Positions 6,670 through 18,065 of a DNA stretch of 64,000 bases are shown here, piece by piece. The stretch lies in NCBI GenBank assembly GCA_030429545.1, contig JAUIFF010000006.1:1-64000 (forward strand). Reading direction: 5' to 3'. Both the position numbers and the translations under genes were made by a program. The notes below the pieces were generated by a model. It was not told the DNA's origin, did not search any database, and saw only the letters and a program-made list of their open reading frames with translations. Within the stretch, counting starts at the first letter, position 1. Every line of letters begins with the position of its first letter. The DNA comes from Polyangia bacterium (GTDB lineage Bacteria > Myxococcota_A > Polyangia > Nannocystales > Nannocystaceae).

Positions 6670-7186
6670 ATGCTTTCAGGGCACGGACCAAGTCGATGAT
6701 ATGGGGTTCGTCGATGTCGTGGGTCACGAGCCACTGGTGGAGCCTTAGTAGGTACTCACGTCCACTTCCTGAGGGTCCGTGACTTGTTGCAATTTGCCGG
6801 GCCATGTCGGCAACCGGCGCGGCTCCGAGATAGTCGGCGTTTTGTGAGGTGGCAATGTAGCAGGTCGCCGGCTGACGGTCGCCGGGGCTCGGCGCGAGCG
6901 TCCGCGGAGTAACTTGTATACGCATATAGCCCGCCTGTTCGCGGTGGTCGAGCCGGGCGAGGATCTCCGCAGCGATACGGGCCTCGACCTCGTAGAGCAT
7001 GCCCACGCAGCTCGCCCCCTCCTTAGGTACGAGGGTGGCAACCCGTCCGGGATGGCTCGGAGTACCGCGATGATCGCTCGATCCCTGGTAAAAGCGTCGG
7101 GCGTAGCCGAAGATCCGTGCTGGTTCGCGCCGGAGGTAGGCAAACGCTGGTCGCCAGATCAAAGAGCCATATCCAAAAATCCGCAC
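6653..7186 (-). CDS. Gamma-glutamylcyclotransferase, ChaC family
   Basis: About 177 residues from GTG 7186. It begins with the diagnostic VRIFGYGSLIWRP and contains LDHREQAGY, whose Glu is the expected catalytic acid/base of ChaC-like cyclotransferases, which release 5-oxoproline from glutathione. GTG 7222 is an alternative start 12 codons upstream. The frame is open to 7537, but that part overlaps the opposite-strand membrane protein gene and is unlikely to be coding. The coupled downstream nitroreductase suggests a redox or glutathione-linked role. Confidence 0.85.
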   Translation of the reverse strand: MRIFGYGSLIWRPAFAYLRREPARIFGYARRFYQGSSDHRGTPSHPGRVATLVPKEGASCVGMLYEVEARIAAEILARLDHREQAGYMRIQVTPRTLAPSPGDRQPATCYIATSQNADYLGAAPVADMARQIATSHGPSGSGREYLLRLHQWLVTHDIDEPHIIDLVRALKAFEHDY

Positions 7187-7361
7187 TGGGTTTTCCGTGG
7201 GCCGAAGATCGACTGTGCGCACACGGCTGTCAACCGCACCGCTCGTGCGGCTTCGATCCGCGCCTGTGCTCCGATTCAAGCCCGCAACGCCCCACGAATT
7301 TGCCTGCTGTGCCGCGATCGCCGATCGTCTCGCCTGTTCTCTCGCCTGCGCGACACAACCC

Positions 7362-8117
7362 GTGGCCAACTTCCAAACCCATCTTCTCGGTGCTGTGCTC
7401 ACAGGGGCTGCGATGGCGTTTGCGGCCGCCGGGACCGGGTTGCTCGAGGCCGGTGAACTCGTCGCCGTAGCAGGCGTGACAGTGGTTGGCGGGCTGTTGC
7501 CGGATATCGACTCAGACCACTCCCGGCCGGTCCGCATGTTGTGTACGACGGCGGCGGTGATGGTCGTGGTGATGTTGTGGGCCAGCGGGCTGGTCGAGTC
7601 TGGGCTTGCCCAGCTCGCAAACTCAGTGGATATACAACTTCATCGACACGTCACCAAACTTATTGCACTTGCAAGTTATTTTATTCTCATTGGCGTGACT
7701 CGGGCCAGTTGCTGGTGGGTTGTTCGCCGTACAACCACCCACCGCGGGGTCCTCCACTCGCTACCCGCTGCCTGCGCGCTCGGGCTTGCAGCGACCCTGT
7801 GCTTGGCGGAGCTATTTTCGAACCGACCTGGACTTGCGTGGATCACCGGGGTCGCGCTGGCATCCGGCTTTGTGATCCATCTCGTACTCGACGAATGTGC
7901 AAGTGTCGATCTGTCGGGCCGGCGATTGAAGCGATCGTTTGGCACCGCTCTCAAACTCGGCGACCGCAACAATCTCGTGGGCACTGTCGGCTTGTATGTG
8001 CTCGTGTTCTGGCTGATGCGCGAAGTACCGGAGCCTGGGACTGAGCTCGCGGACCTCGTGGATCCGAGCCGGTGGCGCACAACCTTCGCAGCGCTATGTG
8101 CGCTCATCATGGAGTAG
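7362..8117 (+). CDS. YdjM-like membrane-bound metal-dependent hydrolase
   Basis: 251 residues from GTG 7362, which gives the typical N-terminus MANFQTHLLGAVLTG. Family landmarks are the early FQTH, GGLLPDIDSDHS at about 47-58 and THRGVLHSL at about 125-133, supplying candidate metal ligands. Several hydrophobic segments follow. The E. coli YdjM family belongs to the LexA regulon in some bacteria; no LexA site is recognised here. The biochemical role of the family is not firmly established. Confidence 0.85.
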   Translation: MANFQTHLLGAVLTGAAMAFAAAGTGLLEAGELVAVAGVTVVGGLLPDIDSDHSRPVRMLCTTAAVMVVVMLWASGLVESGLAQLANSVDIQLHRHVTKLIALASYFILIGVTRASCWWVVRRTTTHRGVLHSLPAACALGLAATLCLAELFSNRPGLAWITGVALASGFVIHLVLDECASVDLSGRRLKRSFGTALKLGDRNNLVGTVGLYVLVFWLMREVPEPGTELADLVDPSRWRTTFAALCALIME

Positions 8118-8434
8118 CTCGCTCTCAGGTCCTGTTTCAAAGCTGTTTGCGGCTGTTCGGTTGCCACTCCCTGCAACTTGGGGAGCACATGCGACCACAC
8201 ACTTGGGCCGGGATCTTTACAGGAACAAGTCGCTTTTGCGGCCCGCAACTTGGACCCAAAGGCGCGCAAAGAGCGTGTCGTGCAACGAAAGAAACACGCA
8301 CTTGGGGATTTGCCCGCCATTTGACCGCGATCCCCTACGCGTGTGGGTTTCTCCATCGGTGCGCGGGGACGCGACGTATTCGATGGAACGATGCTCCCGC
8401 TACCCGTGCAAGCTGTTGTACCGTGGCACTGGCA

Positions 8435-10273
<1,839 letters not shown>

Positions 10274-10292
10274 GCAACAACATCAAATCTGT

Positions 10293-11162
10293 ATGAGCAG
10301 TACCAAAATTGTCGAGGGCACCCTGACAACTCCTGCCGGGTTTAAGCTCGCCTTCAAGCGCTTTCATCCGGGAGCACGCCACCGTGCGATCGGCCTCCAT
10401 GGCTGGCAGGACAGCGCGGCAACATTTAACCGGTTGGCCCCGCTGCTACCCGACGTCGACCTGTGTGCACTCGATTTTGCCGGACACGGATTTTCGCAAC
10501 GGCGCGAAACCGGTGTCTATCACTTTATCGATTATGCCGTTGATGTTGTACATGCACTTTACGCGCTGGAGTGGGAAACCTGCTCCCTGATCGGCCACTC
10601 GATGGGAGCGGGAGTGAGTGCGCTTGTCGCCGGCACGATTCCGCAAAAAATTACTCGCCTGTGTGCGATCGAGGGTCTCGGCGCTCTGACCCAAAAGCCA
10701 GAAGATACGCCATCGAGTCTCGAGCACTCGATCGCCGATGAAATCCGCAAGCGCAAGCGAACCACCAAGCGAGTGTTCAAACACCGGGAAGATGCGGTGT
10801 CGGCCCGGGTCCGCGCTGGACCTATCGATCCGAGTTCGGCCGAGGTGCTCGCCTCGCGCGGACTTGCCGAGGTTGACGGTGGGTTTCGCTGGCGAGCCGA
10901 TCCGATGTTGCGGATGGCGTCCCGCCAACGCCTCACCGACGAGCAGATCCTCGCGTTCTTGCGACGCATCAGCTGCCCCACGCTGGTCATTCGCGCCAGC
11001 GAAGGGTTCCCGATTCCGGAGTCCCATTGGCAGCGACGGCTCGCCGAAGTCCAACATCTCGAGCTGCAAACACTGCCCGGCCGCCACCACTTACATCTCG
11101 ATGACCCGGCGCCGGTGGCTGCTCAGGTCGCGCGCTTTTTTGCGAGCGGCGACCCCACTTAG
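10293..11162 (+). CDS. Alpha/beta hydrolase
   Basis: 289 residues. The nucleophile elbow is GHSMGAG (Ser103), the oxyanion region HGWQDSA is at about 36-42, and the probable catalytic His is in GRHHLHLDDP near the C-terminus. The DFAGHGFS turn is typical of serum-paraoxonase/MhpC-like hydrolases. The substrate is unknown. It starts 19 bp after the kinase gene and may be co-transcribed with it. Confidence 0.87.
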   Translation: MSSTKIVEGTLTTPAGFKLAFKRFHPGARHRAIGLHGWQDSAATFNRLAPLLPDVDLCALDFAGHGFSQRRETGVYHFIDYAVDVVHALYALEWETCSLIGHSMGAGVSALVAGTIPQKITRLCAIEGLGALTQKPEDTPSSLEHSIADEIRKRKRTTKRVFKHREDAVSARVRAGPIDPSSAEVLASRGLAEVDGGFRWRADPMLRMASRQRLTDEQILAFLRRISCPTLVIRASEGFPIPESHWQRRLAEVQHLELQTLPGRHHLHLDDPAPVAAQVARFFASGDPT

Positions 11163-11222
11163 CCCTGTCCCAAGGGTCAGGATGCTCTGCCCCCGATCAC
11201 CGGGGACTGCTACCCTGCCTGT

Positions 11223-11924
11223 ATGCGGATTCTGCTGGTGCGACACGGCCTTTCGGCCGCCAACCTCGACCCGAGCCTGTACCAAAAAATGGCGGACCAC
11301 GCCGTTCCCCTTGCCGATGAGGGGAAAGAACAGCTGCGGGCCGCCGGCTGTTGGGTCGACGCGTTCTACTCAGACCTCTACGGCAGCCCCGAGTACGCCC
11401 CTCACATTCGCCTGTGGACCAGCCCCTATCGCCGCACACGTCAAAGTGCCGACGCCCTGATGTCGACGGCTGGCCAGTGGATCCGCGACCGGCGTGAACA
11501 TATTTTGTTGTGTGAGCAACAATTCGGATTGTTCGACGGCCTGAGCGACGACGAGCTACAGCGTCGCTACCCCCGGGAACATGCCCATTACGCCAAGTGT
11601 GAGGCGTTCGAGGGTCGATTTTGGGCACGCATGCCCCTCGGCGAGTCGCGTTTCGACGTCGCCACCCGGATCCACCAGGCATTCGGCACGTTTCAGCGCG
11701 ACTCCGATCGCGGCATTGAGGACCTTGTGATCATTTGCCACGGCGTCACCCTACGCGCATTTGTCATGATGTGGTGCCACCACACGCCAGAGTGGTTCGA
11801 GGCTGAGCGCAACCCCAAAAACGCCGCGATTCGCTATTTGCAAGGTTCGCGCGACCGCGGCTATCTGTTTGAGGGATTCGCCATGCCCAAGCGCTCGTCC
11901 GAGCACCTGGCCAAAAAATCGTAG
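11223..11924 (+). CDS. Histidine phosphatase superfamily (phosphoglycerate mutase-like) protein
   Basis: 233 residues. The phosphohistidine motif LVRHG is at residues 5-9 (His8), TSPYRRTRQSA supplies the second conserved Arg at about 66-76, and ICHGVTLRA holds the second catalytic His near 176. These define the RHG branch, which acts on phosphorylated metabolites or phosphoproteins. The residues between the motifs do not point to a specific substrate. It is separated by 60 bp from the preceding hydrolase gene. Confidence 0.88.
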   Translation: MRILLVRHGLSAANLDPSLYQKMADHAVPLADEGKEQLRAAGCWVDAFYSDLYGSPEYAPHIRLWTSPYRRTRQSADALMSTAGQWIRDRREHILLCEQQFGLFDGLSDDELQRRYPREHAHYAKCEAFEGRFWARMPLGESRFDVATRIHQAFGTFQRDSDRGIEDLVIICHGVTLRAFVMMWCHHTPEWFEAERNPKNAAIRYLQGSRDRGYLFEGFAMPKRSSEHLAKKS

Positions 11925-11926
11925 TA

Positions 11927-11951
11927 TATGCACATCTAAAACATGTGCATA
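11927..11951. terminator. Perfect 9-bp hairpin between convergent genes
   Basis: TATGCACAT (11927-11935) and ATGTGCATA (11943-11951) form a perfect stem with a 7-nt loop CTAAAAC. It sits between convergent stops at 11924 (+) and 11964 (-), so it is placed as a bidirectional terminator. No T-run follows on either strand. The right arm is also part of a TGTGCATACA copy of the dispersed palindrome. Confidence 0.55.
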
Positions 11952-11963
11952 CACGTTTGACGG

Positions 11964-12161
11964 CTACTCTTCGTCCTTTGGCTTGATCTCAAAGTCCGCC
12001 AGCGTCACCCCAGGGACAAACGTGAGTGCCTCAGAAAGGTACAGTCCGGTGTGGAGAATCAGGTGGGTGACCGTTCGAACCAAACAGCCCCCCGGAACCT
12101 CGGCTACGTAGGCAGCGCCCCGGTTACCATCGCCTTCGTGCCTGACTTCAACCCAGTGCAT
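11964..12161 (-). CDS. Small conserved-looking hypothetical protein
   Basis: 65 residues with no recognised domain. It begins MHWVEVRHEGDGNRGAAYVA and ends in an acidic DFEIKPKDEE tail. A good ribosome binding site (CAGGAGCG, about 10 nt before the ATG) supports translation. It is convergent with the phosphatase gene and separated from it by a hairpin. The stretch 12162-12372 upstream holds no gene that I can support. Confidence 0.6.
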   Translation of the reverse strand: MHWVEVRHEGDGNRGAAYVAEVPGGCLVRTVTHLILHTGLYLSEALTFVPGVTLADFEIKPKDEE

Positions 12162-12372
12162 CTAACATCGCTCCTGCGGTGAACACCTGTGCTGCAACCC
12201 GCCCGTGGGATACCCAAAAGAGGTCGTGGTCGTGGCTTTCAGCACCGGTAGATCCTTGCCCCCCGACTCTTGCACAATCGCAAGCGATGCCGGGTAGGCG
12301 AGGATTCTAATGCACCGTCAACGTCTCGCCAAGGGTGGGTTTTCGCCGTGACAATTCCCTTGGATACACAAA

Positions 12373-13893
12373 TTACCCGTCGGTTCGATTCTGGCCGCCC
12401 TCACCTGCGGGCGTGACCGCGCCGTGTCGCGCTGCCAATGCCGTCCCTGCGAGGGTGGCGACGACCCGCTCGAGCAACATCAGCTGCTCGGGTTGCAACT
12501 GTGGCAGTCGCACCGCGAGCGCCAACCGAATCTCCGCCTGCTCAGAGCCGGGTAACGGCAAACTCAACCAGGCCCAGGCTGTTTCCTCGGCGCCGCAACG
12601 GACAATGGTTTGCGAGCCTTCGCGCACCTGAAACCCGGGCACACCCAAGCTTTGCAACACCGGTAGTAGTCGGGGCGACAACGCCAACCAGCGCGCCTGC
12701 CCGGTCCCCGAATGACCCTCGCCCACCTGGTCGATCTGGGCCAGCAGCGACATCACGCGCTTGCGCCGGTCGCGGACACCCAGCAGATCCTCACCGGCAA
12801 ACGCCGGCAATTTGCGCAGGAGGTTGTGGTAGCCGAGCAACACCGCGACCACCAGCATCACCACAATCGTCCCGCCCAGGGTCCACCACCCGCCAACACC
12901 GATGACGTTGAGGTAGGCGAGCGTGGCAAACATCGCCGACGAAGCCCACAGGATCACGACAACTCGCCCATGCGCCACCCCGCGGGCCAGCATCCGGTGG
13001 TGAATATGGTCGCAATCTCCCGAAAAAATTGGTTGACCACGCACATATCGCCGCAAAATCGCCAGCGACATATCAAACAGTGGCAAGGCCATGACCATGA
13101 GTGGGATCGACAGGTCGATGATGTCGACGCGCTCGCGGATCGGATACACAAACAACAGCAACGCGGGCATCAAAAACCCGAGAAAGTAGCTGCCGCAGTC
13201 CCCCATAAACACGCTGGCAGGATGGCGGTTGTGCAACAAAAACCCGAGTACAGCTCCGAGTGCACAGGCCGACAACCACCCGACCGCGACCTCGTGGGTG
13301 CCGTGGGTGGCCGAGGCGAGTACGACCACACTCAGACCGATCGCACAGGTGCCCCCGGCCAAACCATCGAGTCCGTCGTTGAGGTTGATCGCGTTGATCC
13401 CGGCAACCAAATAAAACACCGTCGCCAGCGAAGCCAACGCTTGCCCGAGCAGGCCTTCGATGCCGAGCCAGGCCAACAGTCCTTCGAGTGCCTCCCAGTG
13501 CAGGCCAAAGCCAACGGCCAACCCGGCCGCAACCAATTGCATAAGCAACTTATACCGGGCCCGCATCCCGGCGAGGTCGTCCCACAGGCCCGTCAGGCCG
13601 CAGATCAAGGCTCCCAGTAAAATCCCGGTAAGCGGGGTTTTGGAAAACAGCTCGTGGGTGGCCGAAAGCTCATGTGTTCCCGAGAGCCCAGCAATCAGGA
13701 CGAGCCCAAAGCCGAGCAAAATCACCAGCCCGCCGACCCGCGGGATTTCGCCCGCGTGGACCTTGCGCAGGCTGATTTCGCGGTCGCTTCGGCCGAGGGC
13801 ATGCCATCCGCGAATCGCCAGTGGCATCACACCCGCGACCAACAAAAATGCGATACAACCAGCGACCCACAGCACCCACGGGTCGGTGCTCAC
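12373..13893 (-). CDS. Glycosyltransferase family 4 (MraY/WecA-like undecaprenyl-phosphate sugar-1-P transferase)
   Basis: 506 residues from GTG 13893. Many membrane segments occupy about the first 340 residues. Motifs of the polyprenyl-phosphate HexNAc-1-P transferases are the LTGLWDDLAG aspartates, NLNDGLDGLAGG, HNRHPASVFMGDCGSYFLG and the cytosolic GDCDHIHHRML loop. It should start glycan synthesis by loading a sugar phosphate on undecaprenyl phosphate. A soluble C-terminal extension of about 130 residues is not part of the core fold and is unassigned. The GTG start overlaps the WecB stop by 4 bp, so the genes are coupled. Confidence 0.9.
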   Translation of the reverse strand: MSTDPWVLWVAGCIAFLLVAGVMPLAIRGWHALGRSDREISLRKVHAGEIPRVGGLVILLGFGLVLIAGLSGTHELSATHELFSKTPLTGILLGALICGLTGLWDDLAGMRARYKLLMQLVAAGLAVGFGLHWEALEGLLAWLGIEGLLGQALASLATVFYLVAGINAINLNDGLDGLAGGTCAIGLSVVVLASATHGTHEVAVGWLSACALGAVLGFLLHNRHPASVFMGDCGSYFLGFLMPALLLFVYPIRERVDIIDLSIPLMVMALPLFDMSLAILRRYVRGQPIFSGDCDHIHHRMLARGVAHGRVVVILWASSAMFATLAYLNVIGVGGWWTLGGTIVVMLVVAVLLGYHNLLRKLPAFAGEDLLGVRDRRKRVMSLLAQIDQVGEGHSGTGQARWLALSPRLLPVLQSLGVPGFQVREGSQTIVRCGAEETAWAWLSLPLPGSEQAEIRLALAVRLPQLQPEQLMLLERVVATLAGTALAARHGAVTPAGEGGQNRTDG

Positions 13894-15101
13894 GGCCAGG
13901 CCTCCACCGGTTTGGTCGGGAGGCCGAGCCGGCGGCGTAACGCGGCTACAACTCGCAGGCCAGCGCGCCCGTCTCCGTAGGGGCTTTGTGTAGGTACAAA
14001 AGGTTGCATCGCCCGCGCGTCGGCAAGCCACTCGTGGGCGCGCGAAACCAGGGCCTCGACATCGTAGCCGACAATCAGCGCACAACCGGCTGCCACGCCC
14101 TCGGGCCGCTCGGTCGACTCACGTGTGACCAACACCGGCTTACCCAGGGCGGGCGCCTCTTCTTGCAGGCCACCGGAGTCGGTGATGATCATGGTCGAGC
14201 GCCGGATCAACCACACAGAACTTGCATAGCCAACGGGTGGGATCAGGTGAACATTGGCCTGACCACCGAGGGCCTTGGCCGTCGCCTGTTGGACGGCCGG
14301 ATTGAGGTGGACCGGGTAGACAAAATCGGTGCCGGGAAAGGCGTTTGCCAAGCGGGCAATTCCCCCACAAACCGCCAACAGCCCACCCGAGAAGCTCTCG
14401 CGCCGGTGCCCGGTGATCAACACCAAGCGCCGGTCGTTGGCGAACGTTTGCAGCAGTTGATGCTCGGGACCTGCCGGCGGCGAACCGTCGACGGGTAGCC
14501 GCGCGGCCATCCACTGGAGAGCATCGACAACCGTATTGCCGGTCACTTCGATATCGTCCACGGGCAGTCGTTCGCCACCGAGGGCCTGGGCCGCACCTGG
14601 TGTCGGGGCCAGGTGCAAGCTGGCCACCCGCGAGATCAACTGGCGATTGGCCTCCTCGGGAAATGGCGCCTGGAGGTTGTGGGTGCGCAAACCGGCCTCG
14701 ACATGGGCGACCAACTTGCCCCGATGAAACCCACAAAGCGCGCCGGCGAGTGCGGTGGTTGTATCCCCTTGCACGACGACAGCATCGGGCTCGAGCTTCG
14801 CCATCAGGCCATCAAGGGCGGCCAGCAGTCGCGACAGCAGAGCATTGAGACCGGTCCCTGGGCGCATGGTGTCGAGGACATAATCTGGTTGTAGCTGCAA
14901 GGCTTCGAGCACAGGCGTGACGAGTTCGCGGTGTTGCCCGCTGTGCACGGCAAACACTTCCCAGTCGCTGTCAAGCCGGGCCGCCGCGACCACTGGCGCG
15001 AGTTTGATCGCCTCGGGCCGGGTCCCAAACACCACCATGAGACGGCGCCGGCGTGCACCGCCTGCTGTCTCGGGTGCAACATTCCGCGAAGTGGACGACA
15101 T
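13890..15101 (-). CDS. wecB: UDP-N-acetylglucosamine 2-epimerase (non-hydrolysing)
   Basis: 403 residues from ATG 15101. Signatures are VFGTRPEAIKLAPVV near the N-terminus, VVQGDTTTALAGAL, HVEAGLRTHN, FPEEANRQLISRVASLHLAPT, LITGHRRESF and ITDSGGLQEEAPALGKPVL. These are the WecB/MnaA active-site motifs, converting UDP-GlcNAc to UDP-ManNAc. With the divergent WecC gene it supplies UDP-ManNAcA for an envelope glycan. An open frame continues upstream to 15164 but would overlap the divergent gene's start region. Confidence 0.93.
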   Translation of the reverse strand: MSSTSRNVAPETAGGARRRRLMVVFGTRPEAIKLAPVVAAARLDSDWEVFAVHSGQHRELVTPVLEALQLQPDYVLDTMRPGTGLNALLSRLLAALDGLMAKLEPDAVVVQGDTTTALAGALCGFHRGKLVAHVEAGLRTHNLQAPFPEEANRQLISRVASLHLAPTPGAAQALGGERLPVDDIEVTGNTVVDALQWMAARLPVDGSPPAGPEHQLLQTFANDRRLVLITGHRRESFSGGLLAVCGGIARLANAFPGTDFVYPVHLNPAVQQATAKALGGQANVHLIPPVGYASSVWLIRRSTMIITDSGGLQEEAPALGKPVLVTRESTERPEGVAAGCALIVGYDVEALVSRAHEWLADARAMQPFVPTQSPYGDGRAGLRVVAALRRRLGLPTKPVEAWP

Positions 15102-15125
15102 CCCCACCCGGCTATAGCATGACGA

Positions 15126-16388
15126 TTGGTGAAACCCGCAAACTCTGGACAATCGAATGCGCAACCGCAGCCGCCAAACTTCGACGTATGTGTCGTGGGG
15201 CTCGGATACGTCGGTTTACCGACGGCGGCTGTGCTCGCCACGCTCGGTCGACGGGTCGCCGGTGTCGACACCCGGGCCGACGTCATCGAACGCATTGGCC
15301 GGGGTGAGGTTCACATTGTCGAGCCCGAACTCGATGCGCTGGTACGCGCGGCTGTCAGCCGCGGGACCCTGCGTGCGGTGGGACCCAAACCGGTCGCCGC
15401 CGATGTGTTTTTGCTGTGTGTCCCAACCCCACTCGGCCGAGATCACGCACCTGGTTTGCAATATGTCGAAGCCGCCACCCGAGCTCTCGCCCCTGCCCTG
15501 CGCCCGGGCAATCTCGTGGTTTTAGAGTCGACTTCGCCGCCGCAAACAACCCGCAACGTGGTGGCGCGCATCCTCGCCGAGCACGGATTTGTTGCCGGCG
15601 ACAACATTTTCATTGCACATGCACCTGAGCGGGTGCTGCCCGGGGCGGTGATCCGCGAAGTTGTCGAAAACGCCAGGGTCGTGGGCGGCGTAACCGATGC
15701 CTGTACCGAGCGGGCGGTCGCGTTTTACCAGGGGTTTGTCCGCGGCGAGGTGCACCCGACCCAGGCCGATGTCGCCGAGTTGACCAAGCTCGCCGAAAAC
15801 GCCTTTCGCGATGTCAACATCGCATTTGCCAACGAACTCGCCAACGTCTGCGACCACCTAGGCCTCGATCCGTGGGCGGTGATCAAACTCGCAAACCACC
15901 ACCCGCGGGTCTCGATCTTACGGCCGGGACCCGGAGTTGGTGGTCACTGCATCGCGGTGGACCCGTGGTTCATCGCCGCGGTTGCACCCGAGCAAACGCC
16001 GTTGATTCAGACGGCTCGTCGGGTCAACGACAGCCGCCCCGGTGTTGTCGTCGAGGCCGTCTGCCGGCGAGCAAACCGCTACCGCGATGCCCGGGTCGCG
16101 TGTTTGGGGCTGAGTTACAAGCCGGACATCGACGATCTGCGCGAAAGTCCTGCTGTCGAGGTTGTCCGCCAACTTCGTCAACGCCGCGAAGTTGGCGAGC
16201 TCTACCTCGTCGAACCCCACCTAAGTGATTCGCCATTTGAAGACCTTTCGCTGTGGGACCTCGACAGCGCCCTCGAACGTGCCGATATTGTCGTGATTCT
16301 CGTCGCCCACCGGGTGTTTCGCCAACGGGTCGACGCCCGACGTCTCCAGAGCCACGCAGTGATCGACCCCGTCGGGTTGCTGCGCTAA
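15126..16388 (+). CDS. wecC: UDP-N-acetyl-D-mannosaminuronate dehydrogenase
   Basis: 420 residues. The NAD-binding VVGLGYVGLPTAAV is at about 23-36, the catalytic Lys lies in LTKLAENAFRDVNIAFANE, and the catalytic Cys in GPGVGGHCIAVDPWF. The C-terminal GLSYKPDIDDLRESP is typical of UDP-glucose/ManNAc dehydrogenases. It oxidises UDP-ManNAc to UDP-ManNAcA in two steps. The start is TTG 15126 or GTG 15129, only about 25 bp from the divergent wecB start, so the two share a very short control region. Confidence 0.92.
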   Translation: MVKPANSGQSNAQPQPPNFDVCVVGLGYVGLPTAAVLATLGRRVAGVDTRADVIERIGRGEVHIVEPELDALVRAAVSRGTLRAVGPKPVAADVFLLCVPTPLGRDHAPGLQYVEAATRALAPALRPGNLVVLESTSPPQTTRNVVARILAEHGFVAGDNIFIAHAPERVLPGAVIREVVENARVVGGVTDACTERAVAFYQGFVRGEVHPTQADVAELTKLAENAFRDVNIAFANELANVCDHLGLDPWAVIKLANHHPRVSILRPGPGVGGHCIAVDPWFIAAVAPEQTPLIQTARRVNDSRPGVVVEAVCRRANRYRDARVACLGLSYKPDIDDLRESPAVEVVRQLRQRREVGELYLVEPHLSDSPFEDLSLWDLDSALERADIVVILVAHRVFRQRVDARRLQSHAVIDPVGLLR

Positions 16389-16399
16389 AACTCCCCCGC

Positions 16400-18037
16400 A
16401 TGCCTGCCCTCAGCCTGCCGACCCTGTTCCGGACAATCCGGCATCTCACCCGGCAACAGCTCGTGCATCAAACACGCATGCGTATACAAGGTCCGCCCTG
16501 CGAACCATTTGCACACACAACTAAAGGGTTTACGGCGATTCACCCACGACTCGCCCATTACCTGCAACCAGCGAGTGAGGGCTCCTACACGCGCGAGGGC
16601 ATTTGTCTGCTTGCCCAGCCCCCCCACAACCCATGGTCCCACGGTTGGAACGCGCCCGCCCGCGATCCGTTGTTTCGCTACACCCTGCACTACCACGGCT
16701 GGCTGGCTGACAAATCGACGCCGTTTGAGACCTGCCTGTCCACGGTCCTCAACTGGATCGACAATCACCGCAGCGGGGTGGGGTGGGCGTCCTACCCAAC
16801 ATCGATGCGGCTGTTGCAGTGGCTCGGCCTGCTGGCGCGCGCCGAGGGTCGGCTGACCCCGACCCAGCGTGAAACAATCCTCAGCTCGCTCGCGGCCCAG
16901 GCCATCCACCTCGCCCGCAATGTCGAATACCACCTCGACGGCAATCACCTGTGGACCAACCTCGCAGCGCTGTCGTGTGTTGGGCTGGGGCTGTGTGGGC
17001 CGCTGGCCGCCAGTTTGCGCGCGCGCTGGCTGCCGCGGTTTGTTCGCGTGGTCGAGGACCAACTCGCCGCCGACGGGGGGCACCGCGAACGCACCCCGAG
17101 CTACCACTGTCTGCTCGCCTCGCAACTTGCCGGGGTTGTCTCGCTGCTGCGCGCACGCCCTTTGGGTGCAGATACAACCACCGTTTCGGCGGCCTACCTC
17201 GGCGAGCATCTCACACGCATGATTCGCGTGCTGCCGGCGTTTGTCCATCCCGATATGGATATTGCGTTGTGGGGCGACAGCCAACTCCGGGCTCCAGTCA
17301 CGCCGACGTGGCTGTGCCGTAAACTCCACGAGCCCCTGCCACTCGAAGGCTGTGCCGATGCCCCGGGGTCCGGGTTTCACCGGCGTTGCTGGGGCCCGTG
17401 GACGGTGCTGTGGAATGCCGGGGGCGTGGGGCTGCCACATCAGGTCGGGCACATCCACGCCGACGCACTCACGCTCGAGCTCAGCCTGGGACGCGAGCGA
17501 GTACTTGTAGATGCAGGGGTTGGAACCTACCTCCCGGGCCCCGAACGCGAAGCCTCCCGCTCGACCCACCAACACAACACTGTCACCCCGGTTGACGGTC
17601 CCAGTGACCATCACGAGCTGTGGGCGAGCCATCGGATCGGCGGTCGAGCGCGGGTCGGCGACCTCTCCATTGGCCCCAATCACCTAGGCGGAACGGTCCA
17701 TGGCTTTCGTTGGTCGGTCGTCCACCGCCGCCGGCTGTCCTGGCAAAACGGAACGCTAGTCTGCCGCGATCAATTGGTCCCAGCAACCGGGCGCCGGATC
17801 GCCTGTACGGGCACCGTTCGCTACCATATTCCGGCCTCATGTCGGGTCGATACCAACGGGCCAGTCCTCAAAGTTCAAACCCGGGGCGGGCAAAAGTTTT
17901 CGATCGAAGGTGTACCTGCATGTGTCTGGCGGGTCGAGGCCAGCGAGGGCTGGACTGGCTTTGGTCGCCCGGCCCCCCGCACCGTTGCGCTATGCACATT
18001 TGATGGTGTGCAGGCTGTCTATTTCCGGGCCGAGTGA
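16400..18037 (+). CDS. Heparinase II/III family protein
   Basis: 545 residues, ATG 16400, 11 bp after the wecC stop. The N-terminal half is an alpha/alpha toroid-like helical region with NVEYHLDGNHLWTNLAAL (about 170-187). The C-terminal half contains HIHADALTLELSLGRERVLV and DAGVGTYLPGPEREASRSTH, the beta-sandwich core of heparinase II/III-like polysaccharide lyases. In capsule loci such proteins act as uronate-polymer lyases or as assembly and modification factors. Linked to wecB/wecC, it probably handles a uronate-containing glycan. No signal peptide is obvious. Confidence 0.85.
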   Translation: MPALSLPTLFRTIRHLTRQQLVHQTRMRIQGPPCEPFAHTTKGFTAIHPRLAHYLQPASEGSYTREGICLLAQPPHNPWSHGWNAPARDPLFRYTLHYHGWLADKSTPFETCLSTVLNWIDNHRSGVGWASYPTSMRLLQWLGLLARAEGRLTPTQRETILSSLAAQAIHLARNVEYHLDGNHLWTNLAALSCVGLGLCGPLAASLRARWLPRFVRVVEDQLAADGGHRERTPSYHCLLASQLAGVVSLLRARPLGADTTTVSAAYLGEHLTRMIRVLPAFVHPDMDIALWGDSQLRAPVTPTWLCRKLHEPLPLEGCADAPGSGFHRRCWGPWTVLWNAGGVGLPHQVGHIHADALTLELSLGRERVLVDAGVGTYLPGPEREASRSTHQHNTVTPVDGPSDHHELWASHRIGGRARVGDLSIGPNHLGGTVHGFRWSVVHRRRLSWQNGTLVCRDQLVPATGRRIACTGTVRYHIPASCRVDTNGPVLKVQTRGGQKFSIEGVPACVWRVEASEGWTGFGRPAPRTVALCTFDGVQAVYFRAE

Positions 18038-18065
18038 ACATCGCAACCGCGCTGCCCAGGCAGCG